From the NCBI GenBank assembly GCA_013152945.1, contig JAADFL010000085.1, positions 1 to 57,486 of the forward strand: a stretch of 57,486 nucleotides of DNA, read 5' to 3'. Of this stretch, positions 18,025-25,481 are shown one piece after another (the stretch's first letter is position 1; each line of letters begins with the position of its first letter). Made by a program: the position numbers and the translations under genes. Source of the stretch: Deltaproteobacteria bacterium. Its GTDB lineage: Bacteria; Myxococcota_A; JAADFL01. Under the pieces are notes generated by a model. The model saw only the letters and a program-made list of their open reading frames with translations, had not been told where the DNA came from and made no database searches.

Positions 18025-20331
18025 ATGTCGGGTACCAAGATCTTTATAAAAATCTTTTCGTGTTCAATAGCGGTCTTGTCGGTCGCAGCCGTAATAACTT
18101 CCACCGCCCGGGCTGCGGCCCCATATTCCAAAAGCGACTCGATTACCGGGGTGGAGTTCAAGTGGGACACCCACAAACGCTATGCTTCGGGCAGTGACAA
18201 CTGGCCCATAACCTGGGCCGATGACGGCAACCAGTATGCCTCCTGGGGAGACGGAGGGGGCTTTGGGGGCAGCAACTCGGACGGCCGGGTTTCTCTGGGT
18301 TTTGCAAGGATAGAGGGAGATAAGGGCTCATATAAAGGTAAAAATGTTTGGGGAGGCAAGGGAGGCGAGAACGCGGCCCAATTCGACGGCAAGAGTTATG
18401 GGATAGTCTCAATAGCCGGCGTCCTTTACATGTGGCGAGGGCCAGGGTCGGGAACCGACTCGTACCAGGATGCCCGCATCTACAAATCAACCAATCACGC
18501 TGCATCCTGGAGTGGAGCAGACTGGACATTCACCAAGTCCACCAGGCTCATAATGCCCACCATATTGAACTTCGGAAAAGACTATGCAGGGGCCAGGGAC
18601 CAATACGTGTACCATTATTTCATTAGGCTCCAGGGAGATCCAGGCAGCCTCGAAGTGCACAAACCGGGCAAGATAGATCTTGCGCGTGTCCCAAGGGGCA
18701 AGCTCATGGATAAGAACTCTTACGAGTTCTTTGCAGGGCTGGACGGCCAGGGCAACCCGGCCTGGACCCCGGACCAGAGTCAGAGAAAGCCTGTGTTCGA
18801 GGACGGCAATGGCGTGGGCTGGAATGTAAGTGTCAGCTATAATGCCGGACTTGGGCGTTACATCCTTTGCACAGAGCACACCAAGAGCTTGAGCGGCAAC
18901 CTGGGTATGTTCGAGGCCAAAGAACCGTGGGGACCATGGAAGACCGTTTACTATGCAGAGGGAGGCAATGCGTTCGGCAAGGGACACATACAGACAAACA
19001 CCTTCTTTTGGAACTTCTCCAACAAGTGGATGAGCAACAACGGCAAGGACTTTGTGCTCGTTTTTTCAGGGATAAACAACAACGACTCGTGGAACACGGT
19101 ACAGGGTTCGTTTCAGGTGGCTGCACCGGACACGACACCGCCCAAGCCCATGAGTGCGGTTTCCAACGTGCCGACCCGGGTCAGGGTGGTTTTTGACGAA
19201 GACTTGGACAGGGCTTCGGCCCAGGACAAGGGAAACTATTCCATAAATCACGGTATCGTGGTCGATTCGGCCTTGCTCCAAGGTGACGGCAAGAGCGTTG
19301 TCCTGAACACCACCGAACACCAGGAAGGAGTAACATATACACTCACTATTGACGGAGTAAAAGACATGGCCGGCAATACGGCAAGAGGTGAAAACATAAG
19401 TTATATTTACGTGGATCGTTTTGCAGTCACCGATATATCGCGGCCCGGGTACAAACTGGACACCTTGAGTGTGGGTAAGCCTGTATATATAGACAGGGAT
19501 TACACCTTTACGAACGTGTACAAGCTCGGCGGACGGATCTACATAGTGACGGCAAACGATGACAAGACCGGTACCGGAGATGATTTCCTGACATTCGGCT
19601 TAACCAAGGCTGCCAGGGTGTACGTGGGACTGGACCAGAGATTGAGCGTTCCATCGTGGCTTTCGGGTTGGACACCAGAAGGAGCATACCTTGAGACGAC
19701 CAATGCGGGTATCCACATGGACCTGTACTCAATGGATTTCGAGGCAGGAATGGTCAGCCTGGGTGGACCCGAGGGAACAGGTGCCGAGAGCATGTACACA
19801 GTGGTCCTTGTACCAAAGTCCGGCAGTGATGCTGATACTGACAGCGACACCGATATTGATACAGATACGGACACTGACATTGATACAGATACGGACACTG
19901 ACAGCGACACCGACATTGATACAGATACGGACACTGACAGCGACACCGATATTGATACAGATACGGACACTGACAGCGACACTGACATTGATACCGATAC
20001 GGACACTGACAGCGACACTGACATTGATACCGATACGGACACTGACAGCGACACTGACATTGATACAGATACGGACACTGACAGCGACACTGACATTGAT
20101 ACAGATACGGACACTGACAGCGACACCGACATTGATACAGATACGGATACTGACAGCGACACCGACATTGATACAGATGTTGATACGGATACGGATACAG
20201 GTTCGAGCGGATCGAATGATAACGGCGGATGTACATCTGTGGGGCATCCAAGTGCTTCGTGGTTGGGGATCTTGAGTTTGATATATATATTAGGGTTGAT
20301 AATGAAAAAGAGGGGCAAAGATCAGGGGTAG
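18025..20331 (+). CDS. DUF4185-like surface protein with Asp-Thr stalk and MYXO-CTERM-like tail
   Basis: A 768-residue exported protein. ATG 18025 is preferred because AGGAGG lies six bases upstream (a GTG at 18022 is also possible). A signal peptide ends near residue 30 (STARA). Residues ~35-370 (QYASWGDGGGFGGSNSDGRVS, ILCTEHTK, MFEAKEPWGPWKTVYY) resemble DUF4185-type propeller domains related to glycoside-binding or sialidase-like folds. Residues ~372-475 look like a bacterial Ig-like domain (PPKPMSAVSNVPTRVRVVFDED). A ~120-residue Asp-Thr/Ser/Ile stalk built on a 36-bp tandem repeat follows. The tail has a GC pair, a 17-residue hydrophobic helix and KKRGK, as in MYXO-CTERM/GlyGly-CTERM sorting signals. 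It is probably a cell-surface carbohydrate-associated protein. Confidence 0.82.
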   Translation: MSGTKIFIKIFSCSIAVLSVAAVITSTARAAAPYSKSDSITGVEFKWDTHKRYASGSDNWPITWADDGNQYASWGDGGGFGGSNSDGRVSLGFARIEGDKGSYKGKNVWGGKGGENAAQFDGKSYGIVSIAGVLYMWRGPGSGTDSYQDARIYKSTNHAASWSGADWTFTKSTRLIMPTILNFGKDYAGARDQYVYHYFIRLQGDPGSLEVHKPGKIDLARVPRGKLMDKNSYEFFAGLDGQGNPAWTPDQSQRKPVFEDGNGVGWNVSVSYNAGLGRYILCTEHTKSLSGNLGMFEAKEPWGPWKTVYYAEGGNAFGKGHIQTNTFFWNFSNKWMSNNGKDFVLVFSGINNNDSWNTVQGSFQVAAPDTTPPKPMSAVSNVPTRVRVVFDEDLDRASAQDKGNYSINHGIVVDSALLQGDGKSVVLNTTEHQEGVTYTLTIDGVKDMAGNTARGENISYIYVDRFAVTDISRPGYKLDTLSVGKPVYIDRDYTFTNVYKLGGRIYIVTANDDKTGTGDDFLTFGLTKAARVYVGLDQRLSVPSWLSGWTPEGAYLETTNAGIHMDLYSMDFEAGMVSLGGPEGTGAESMYTVVLVPKSGSDADTDSDTDIDTDTDTDIDTDTDTDSDTDIDTDTDTDSDTDIDTDTDTDSDTDIDTDTDTDSDTDIDTDTDTDSDTDIDTDTDTDSDTDIDTDTDTDSDTDIDTDTDTDSDTDIDTDVDTDTDTGSSGSNDNGGCTSVGHPSASWLGILSLIYILGLIMKKRGKDQG
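19885..20172 (+). repeat. 8 x 36-bp in-frame tandem repeat (Asp-Thr stalk)
   Basis: Eight consecutive 36-bp units each encode DTDTDTDSDTDI. Units differ only at silent positions (ACA/ACC, GAC/GAT). Partial units flank the array on both sides. It encodes the stalk of the 18025 protein and is not a CRISPR array, because there are no spacers. Confidence 0.9.
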
Positions 20332-20401
20332 GCGTTGGATAGATTGTAACCGGAACAAAGAGAGAAAAATTTGCTTTGAAAAGCTTCTTGGAGGATGCGC
20401 C

Positions 20402-22312
20402 ATGCAACCGAGCATACCAAAGCCGTATGATTACAGGAGCCGGGTTCGTATCTGCATGGAGATAGGACAGTTCCTGCTCATCTTGTTGTTGCTGGCAGGT
20501 TTGTTCTGGTCATGTTCAACAGGCGGTTCCTCGGGTCCGGATTCTGACGTGGACACGGATACCGATACAGATACAGATACAGATACTGACTACATTCCAT
20601 GCAGCCATGACCGGGATTGCCCGGACGGGTACTGGTGTGACAGAGGGTTTTGCGAGAAACCCTCTGGCGATACCGACACCGATACAGACACAGATACCGA
20701 TGCTGATACTGATACTGACACCGACACTGACATTGATGCAGACACCGACACTGACGCAGATACCGATACTGATACAGACACCGACACTGACATTGATAGT
20801 GACATTGACACAGACACCGACACTGACGCAGATACCGATACCGATACGGACACAGACACTGACATGGATAGTGACATTGACACAGACACCGACACTGACG
20901 CAGATACCGATACCGATACAGACACCGACACTGACATTGATAGTGACATTGACACAGACACCGACACCGACGCAGATACCGATACCGATACGGACACAGA
21001 CACTGACGCAGATACTGATACCGACACCGATACTGGTCCTGTCTTGCCCAGGGGACTGAAATGGGTCCGGAACAACCCGATGTTCATAAGTGGCCTTACC
21101 GTGAGTATGGGTAAGCCGCCCAAAAGCGTGGTGGACGAGTACTTTGACCAGTTTCATGCAACAGCAGTGCACCTCTGGGAAACCGGGGTTCCCACCGAGA
21201 TTTCCGGGTGGAAGGATGCAGGAAATTCAAAGTTCAGGTTCGTATCTTGGCTGGACAAGGACGGCACCAGCCTGGATGGCGGGAAACTCGCCGGAGGGTA
21301 TCCTCCGGGAGGCGAGGGCTTGATCGGGTATCAGATAGGAGATGAGCCCACCACATGGGAAGAATACATGGAAATGGCGGATGGAATAGAAAAAGTCCGG
21401 GCCTACGATCCCGATGCCCTGTTAATCTTGAACTTCACTTACCAACTAAACGACAACGGAAAGCTTGACGACGCACTTAATAACTTCGGCAACCAGGTTG
21501 ACGGCGACGTTTACAGCTACGACGTGTACACGTGGTCAAGCAAGACGTACGAACATCTTGCCCGGTACAGGTCGTACGGGCTCAAGTACAGAAAACCATA
21601 TTGGCGGTACCTTTACTGTTACCTGAAGGATGCAGGTGACGAGATCGACGAGTCGGACCTGCGCTGGGATGCTTTCATAGGCCTTGCATTCGGGTACACG
21701 GGACATACGTGGTTCCTGTACCAGGTGGCCTCGAATCACAACCTGATACCTGCGTTGTACAAGTCGGCCGGGGATTTCTCGGCGGAAAAGACGCCCCTGT
21801 GGTCCGTGGTTGCGCAGATAAACCTGGAAATGGCGAACCTTGGCAAGGCCATAACCCAGCTTACGAGCACCGGCGTTTGTTACGTGCCAACCCTGGACTA
21901 TTACTGGCCGAAAGGCACGAAGAAATGGGTGCCGGGATGCGGCGGAGACAAGTACATCACCACCATCCAGAAAGGCCAGGGCGAGTTGGCACTGGAGATC
22001 CTGGTTGGTGTATTCGAGGACGATGCAGGCGAAACCTATGTAATGGTACAAAATGTGCGGCATAAGCACGGACCTTTTCCCATAGACAGCGACAAGCCAG
22101 GAACCATCCACCTGGAGTTCGACTTCTCGCCTGCGCCACAGGACCTGGATCCGGATAGACTCCTGGTCTTGAACAAGGAGAGCGGCCAGGTGGAGGAGTT
22201 ATCCCTCGTGTCCGATGGAGGCTCGAAATATCACCTGGACCTCACCCTGGCCGCAGGTGACCCGGTCCTGTTCAAGTACAAGACATCCAAGCCTTTTGCA
22301 CTACAACGATAG
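20402..22312 (+). CDS. lipoprotein with Asp-Thr stalk and glycosidase-like TIM barrel
   Basis: The protein has 636 residues and starts at ATG 20402 behind GGAGG. The N-terminus has an extended n-region, a hydrophobic run (FLLILLLLAGLFW) and a lipobox-like WSC at about residue 38. A short Asp-Thr run, a Cys module (CSHDRDCPDGYWCDRGFC) and then a ~115-residue Asp-Thr/Ala/Ile/Ser stalk with 24-residue periodicity follow. The C-terminal ~420 residues look like a TIM-barrel glycoside hydrolase: AVHLWETGVPTEISGW, GEGLIGYQIGDEPTTWEEY (the Glu of GDEP is a candidate acid/base), ALLILNFTYQ, DVYSYDVYTW. A C-terminal beta-sandwich-like segment ends it. No specific GH family can be named. It lies 70 bp after the DUF4185-like gene and is probably co-expressed. 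Confidence 0.8.
   Translation: MQPSIPKPYDYRSRVRICMEIGQFLLILLLLAGLFWSCSTGGSSGPDSDVDTDTDTDTDTDTDYIPCSHDRDCPDGYWCDRGFCEKPSGDTDTDTDTDTDADTDTDTDTDIDADTDTDADTDTDTDTDTDIDSDIDTDTDTDADTDTDTDTDTDMDSDIDTDTDTDADTDTDTDTDTDIDSDIDTDTDTDADTDTDTDTDTDADTDTDTDTGPVLPRGLKWVRNNPMFISGLTVSMGKPPKSVVDEYFDQFHATAVHLWETGVPTEISGWKDAGNSKFRFVSWLDKDGTSLDGGKLAGGYPPGGEGLIGYQIGDEPTTWEEYMEMADGIEKVRAYDPDALLILNFTYQLNDNGKLDDALNNFGNQVDGDVYSYDVYTWSSKTYEHLARYRSYGLKYRKPYWRYLYCYLKDAGDEIDESDLRWDAFIGLAFGYTGHTWFLYQVASNHNLIPALYKSAGDFSAEKTPLWSVVAQINLEMANLGKAITQLTSTGVCYVPTLDYYWPKGTKKWVPGCGGDKYITTIQKGQGELALEILVGVFEDDAGETYVMVQNVRHKHGPFPIDSDKPGTIHLEFDFSPAPQDLDPDRLLVLNKESGQVEELSLVSDGGSKYHLDLTLAAGDPVLFKYKTSKPFALQR
20674..21033 (+). repeat. degenerate Asp-Thr repeat array (72-bp higher-order unit)
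   Basis: Hexanucleotide GACACC-type repeats encode the stalk of the 20402 protein. A higher-order unit of 24 codons (DTDTDTDADTDT followed by DTDTDTDIDSDI) is repeated about three times with silent differences. Confidence 0.8.
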
Positions 22313-22426
22313 GGTAAATGGATTGTGACTGTATGTGTTCGAAACAGGGATTGAGCCCAAAAGAGCGAAAGCCCTGAATGTCCGGGCATACCGTTCTTGC
22401 TTGGCCCTATTAATGACCGGAAAGGC

Positions 22427-24295
22427 TTACTTGGTCTCGAAGGCGCCAATGTCAGGCGCTGACCCGAGGTAGTCCAGGGAAACTTCCTGCTCCTTGGTAT
22501 ACGTTACATCCCTGTCCAGGGTGAGCTGGTTTGAGCCCATGTTCACCGAGACTACTACCGCTCTCTGATCGGTTCCCACGAGCCTGATGGTGTCGCCCTT
22601 CTCCCCGGGTATCGAGAAACCGTCGTAGAACCACGAGGCGTCTTCCACGGGCAAGGTCTTGCCTTTCCCTGAATCTGTTGTACGTGTCAGGTACCTGCCT
22701 GCATCCACGAGCGTACTGTTCGACTCGATCCTGAAATCTGCATTGTCCGGGTCCTTGAACAGGGGATCCGCCTCGATACTGTACTTGACCAGTTGCGGGT
22801 AATTGCTCTCCCACCACTGGACATTCTTCTGCTCGTTCCAGGCCGAACTGCGCCAGCCATAGGTTATCAGCCACGGCCGGCCCACCTGGTCCTGGCTGAA
22901 GAAGAAGCAGTTGTGGTCCAGGACGAACCCGTCCAGCCTTGATGTCTTGAACTGCACGTGCTTGCCGTCCAGTACGTTGACCCACCAGTCCCACCTGGTG
23001 TCGTTAGCCACAAAAGTGCTCCCGCTGAACACGTTGTTCACGAAACGATTGTCATTGAATGTATCACCCTCTGCCAGGTCGACTCCTGCAAAGTCAGTAC
23101 CGTGAAAAACGTTGTTGTACACCCTGTTGCCGGTGTTGTGCCTGGCCTCTTTTCCGTAAAGCGCCATCCTGAGGCCCGGCCCCACCGTGCTGTGGAAAAT
23201 GTTTTTCCTTATGATTCCGTCCTGTCCTGCGTATTGTATTCCAGAGTACGGCGAATGGTTGCCGCTGGAGGGAACATACGCAAACTCGTTGGCCTCGACC
23301 AGGTTCCGCTTTGTTGCGTCGTACTTGGTTATTCCGCCCGGTCCGTCACAGTCGTATATTTCACCGTCCTTTTCGAGATTATTGTACATATAGTTATCAC
23401 GGATAACATTGTAGTTGCTGCATCGTAGAGCCCACAATGCGTGTCCGGCGTTCACGAACTCGTTTCCCTGTATCAGGTTGTGGTCGGACGCAACCAGCGC
23501 CATGGCGTCCTCTGTATTGTCCTTTATGGTGTTGTCCAGGATCTTGTTAAAGTTTGCATTTCGAAGGAATATGCCCGCCTTTGAACCTGCGCCCTGGTCT
23601 GTGTTGCCAAGGAAGCTGTTTCCCCGCACGATCACGTGGTCAGCACCGTCCAGGTAGATCCACCTGGCGGTATTCTTGATAACCATTCCTTGAACTACGA
23701 TGTAACTCAACCCGGTGAGGTCTATTGGCGGGCGCAATGATCCCGTGAACTCGGGCTTCTCCCCCGGATAGGCCATGAAGGTAATGGGCGCTCCCCGGCT
23801 GCCGGATTCGGTGGGTTTCAACTGCTTTGTGTACGAGCCCTGGCGAAGCACAACCGTATCCCCTGCCTTGGCCGCTGCCGCAGCATCCGGCAGAGACTTG
23901 AACGCCCTTGAATCTCCATGGCCGCAAGTCCGGTCCTTTACAGAGTAATCATTGCACTGCCCATTGGAAATAGATTGATCCACGTAGATCGCGGAATCCG
24001 GCACCTGGCTGGTGTCAGTATCCGTGTCAGTATCCGTGTCAGTATCCGCGTCAGTATCCGAATCCGTATCTGCGTCAGTATCAATGTCAGTGTCCGTGTC
24101 AGTATCAATGTCAGTGTCCGTGTCAGTATCAATGTCAGTATCAATATCAGTGTCAGTATCAGTATCCGTATCAGTGTCAATGTCAGTGTCACTGCTTGGC
24201 GTATGGTTGCTGCTACATCCTATAATGCCAAGCATTGACGTCAATACAACCAAAACGGAAACAAATGAAAATCTGAACAGCCTGATTTTTTTCAT
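22427..24295 (-). CDS. right-handed beta-helix lipoprotein with Asp-Thr stalk
   Basis: A 622-residue lipoprotein starting at ATG 24295 with a perfect AGGAGG. The signal ends in lipobox IIGC at about residue 27. An Asp-Thr/Ile/Ala stalk covers residues ~36-96. The rest is a parallel beta-helix: an entry segment (AIYVDQSISNGQCND, GDTVVLRQGSYTKQL), then many short turns such as HVIVRGNSFLGNTDQG, NKILDNTIKDNTEDA, HNLIQGNEFVNAGHA, NVIRDNYMYNN and NRVYNNVFHGTDFAG. This is the pectate-lyase/NosD-like fold of polysaccharide lyases, epimerases and surface adhesins; no catalytic residues can be assigned with confidence. It converges on the 20402 gene and has its own strong promoter. Confidence 0.83.
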   Translation of the reverse strand: MKKIRLFRFSFVSVLVVLTSMLGIIGCSSNHTPSSDTDIDTDTDTDTDTDIDTDIDTDTDTDIDTDTDTDIDTDADTDSDTDADTDTDTDTDTDTSQVPDSAIYVDQSISNGQCNDYSVKDRTCGHGDSRAFKSLPDAAAAAKAGDTVVLRQGSYTKQLKPTESGSRGAPITFMAYPGEKPEFTGSLRPPIDLTGLSYIVVQGMVIKNTARWIYLDGADHVIVRGNSFLGNTDQGAGSKAGIFLRNANFNKILDNTIKDNTEDAMALVASDHNLIQGNEFVNAGHALWALRCSNYNVIRDNYMYNNLEKDGEIYDCDGPGGITKYDATKRNLVEANEFAYVPSSGNHSPYSGIQYAGQDGIIRKNIFHSTVGPGLRMALYGKEARHNTGNRVYNNVFHGTDFAGVDLAEGDTFNDNRFVNNVFSGSTFVANDTRWDWWVNVLDGKHVQFKTSRLDGFVLDHNCFFFSQDQVGRPWLITYGWRSSAWNEQKNVQWWESNYPQLVKYSIEADPLFKDPDNADFRIESNSTLVDAGRYLTRTTDSGKGKTLPVEDASWFYDGFSIPGEKGDTIRLVGTDQRAVVVSVNMGSNQLTLDRDVTYTKEQEVSLDYLGSAPDIGAFETK

Positions 24296-24341
24296 ATAAT
24301 GACCTCCTAAACTTATCTTTTTTTGGATTATTTGGGAACAA

Positions 24342-24370
24342 TTTATAAAAGCGAGTTTTTACAATGTCAA
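24342..24370 (-). promoter_or_regulatory. strong sigma70 promoter for the beta-helix lipoprotein
   Basis: Minus strand: TTGACA (24365-24370), 17-bp spacer, TATAAA (24342-24347). It is the closest match to the consensus in the window. The start would be near 24335, about 40 nt before the ATG. Confidence 0.7.
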
Positions 24371-24417
24371 ACTAATTTAATTTCCACAACGGCAATAGTT
24401 ATGGTGGACAGGTATGA

Positions 24418-24502
24418 GGCCCTCCCCACCCAGGTTGATTTTCGGCCCTCGGCCCTCGGCCCTCCCCACCCAGGTTGTCCTCGGCCCTCCCCACCCAGGT
24501 TG
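24418..24502. repeat. C-rich 20-mer repeated three times
   Basis: GGCCCTCCCCACCCAGGTTG occurs at 24418-24437, 24458-24477 and 24483-24502. Related copies lie at 43578-43617. The complementary strand has runs GGG-T-GGGG-A-GGG. Confidence 0.85.
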
Positions 24503-24609
24503 ATTTTCAGGGTGCCTAAAATATGCTGTTATTTCATGAAGTAGGGGCGGTTCGCGAACCGCCCATGCGAGATCAGATCCAATCCCAATAATTTGCATTT
24601 TTGCCTCCC

Positions 24610-24676
24610 GGACCAGGCCGGCTTTCCACCGCCCTCACCCCCTTTTGTCCCCCTCTCCCGCAGAGCGGGCGAGGGG
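24610..24676. repeat. 67-bp dispersed repeat with REP-like hairpin (copy 1)
   Basis: Identical base for base to 43666-43732. The right half (24649-24676) folds as CCCCCTCTCCCGC / GCGGGCGAGGGG with one mismatch. Similarity continues for ~20 bp through a GATCGTTTGGTACCA stretch in both copies. Confidence 0.88.
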
Positions 24677-24747
24677 TGATCGTTTGGTACCAAATAATTC
24701 CAGGAGCGTTGCCTCTGGAATTGTTATCACATACGAAAATCTCCTTC

Positions 24748-24776
24748 TTGACCCTTGCCCTTTGCCGCGTTAAAAA
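24748..24776 (+). promoter_or_regulatory. candidate sigma70 promoter for the por operon
   Basis: TTGACC (24748-24753) and TAAAAA (24771-24776) are spaced by 17 bp. The start would be near 24783, about 70 nt before porG. Confidence 0.5.
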
Positions 24777-24853
24777 GGCAAGTGCTGTTCTGTGGGTAAT
24801 TGGTTTTGGATTATCACAGGCAACGCGCATCAGCCTGGAAAGGAAAGCGAAAC

Positions 24854-25417
24854 ATGCTTGAGATCCGATTTCATGGTCGTGGAGGTCAGGGAACCGTGGT
24901 GGCTTCGGAGATCCTGGCTCTGGCTGCATTCAAGGAGGGCAGGTATCCTGCATCCTTTCCATCCTTTGGTTCCGAGCGCAGGGGTGCCCCGGTCGTGGCA
25001 TACGTGAGATTGGACGACAAGCCGATCGAGCAGAGAACAGAGGTATATACTCCTCATGGATTAGTGGTGCTCGATCAGAACCTCATACTGCTCAAGTTGG
25101 CTCCTGTCACCGAGGGCCTGCGAGAAAAGGGCTGGCTTCTCATCAACAGCGCCAAGTCCCCGGCAGAGTGGTCGAAGATATTGCCCGGTTACAAGATTGC
25201 CACTGTAGACGCAAGTGCCATCGCAGTCAAAAACGGCCTTGGGAGCAAGACTTCTCCAATAGTAAATACTGCAATACTTGGCGCGCTTGCAAAGGTGCCT
25301 GGAGTCGCCGGCATAGAGGCGATATTGGATGCAGTACATGAAACGGTTCCAATCAAGCCCGAAGCGAACGTCGAGGCTGCCAGAGAATCGTACGACAGTA
25401 TGAGACCGTGGGTCTAG
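24854..25417 (+). CDS. porG: 2-oxoacid:ferredoxin oxidoreductase, gamma subunit
   Basis: A 187-residue subunit of a pyruvate-type 2-oxoacid:ferredoxin oxidoreductase, which oxidises and decarboxylates a 2-oxo acid to acyl-CoA and reduces ferredoxin. The N-terminus EIRFHGRGGQGTVVASEILA is the hallmark of the gamma subunit. Further family-like stretches are SFGSERRGAPVVAYVRLDD and TVDASAIAVKNGLGSKTSPIVNTAILGA. ATG 24854 is chosen because the hallmark begins directly after it and AAAGGAAAG lies upstream. It is the first gene of the por operon. Confidence 0.93.
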   Translation: MLEIRFHGRGGQGTVVASEILALAAFKEGRYPASFPSFGSERRGAPVVAYVRLDDKPIEQRTEVYTPHGLVVLDQNLILLKLAPVTEGLREKGWLLINSAKSPAEWSKILPGYKIATVDASAIAVKNGLGSKTSPIVNTAILGALAKVPGVAGIEAILDAVHETVPIKPEANVEAARESYDSMRPWV

Positions 25418-25481
25418 CTTGGACAAGTGCGCCGAAGAGAAGTGCGTTGACTTGACGTATTAACGAAACGGAGGAATACAC

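Larger units (their letters stand above)
24296..24853. other. 558-bp intergenic region rich in dispersed repeats
   Basis: It holds the beta-helix promoter, three copies of a C-rich 20-mer, a 67-bp block found again at 43666-43732, and the por promoter. No gene is credible: the short frames here lie across the repeats. Confidence 0.7.

Noticed and set aside
19885-20172. CRISPR array (36-bp direct repeats)
   Set aside because: Units are directly adjacent with no spacers and lie in frame within a gene.
19729-20275. Long open frames in all six frames over the Asp-Thr repeat (for example Val-Ser and Cys-Arg repeat proteins)
   Set aside because: Hexanucleotide repeats without stop codons open every frame; only the Asp-Thr frame connects to a signal peptide and recognisable domains.
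24377-24598. 73-codon gene on the minus strand
   Set aside because: It lies across the C-rich 20-mer repeats and has repeat-derived composition.
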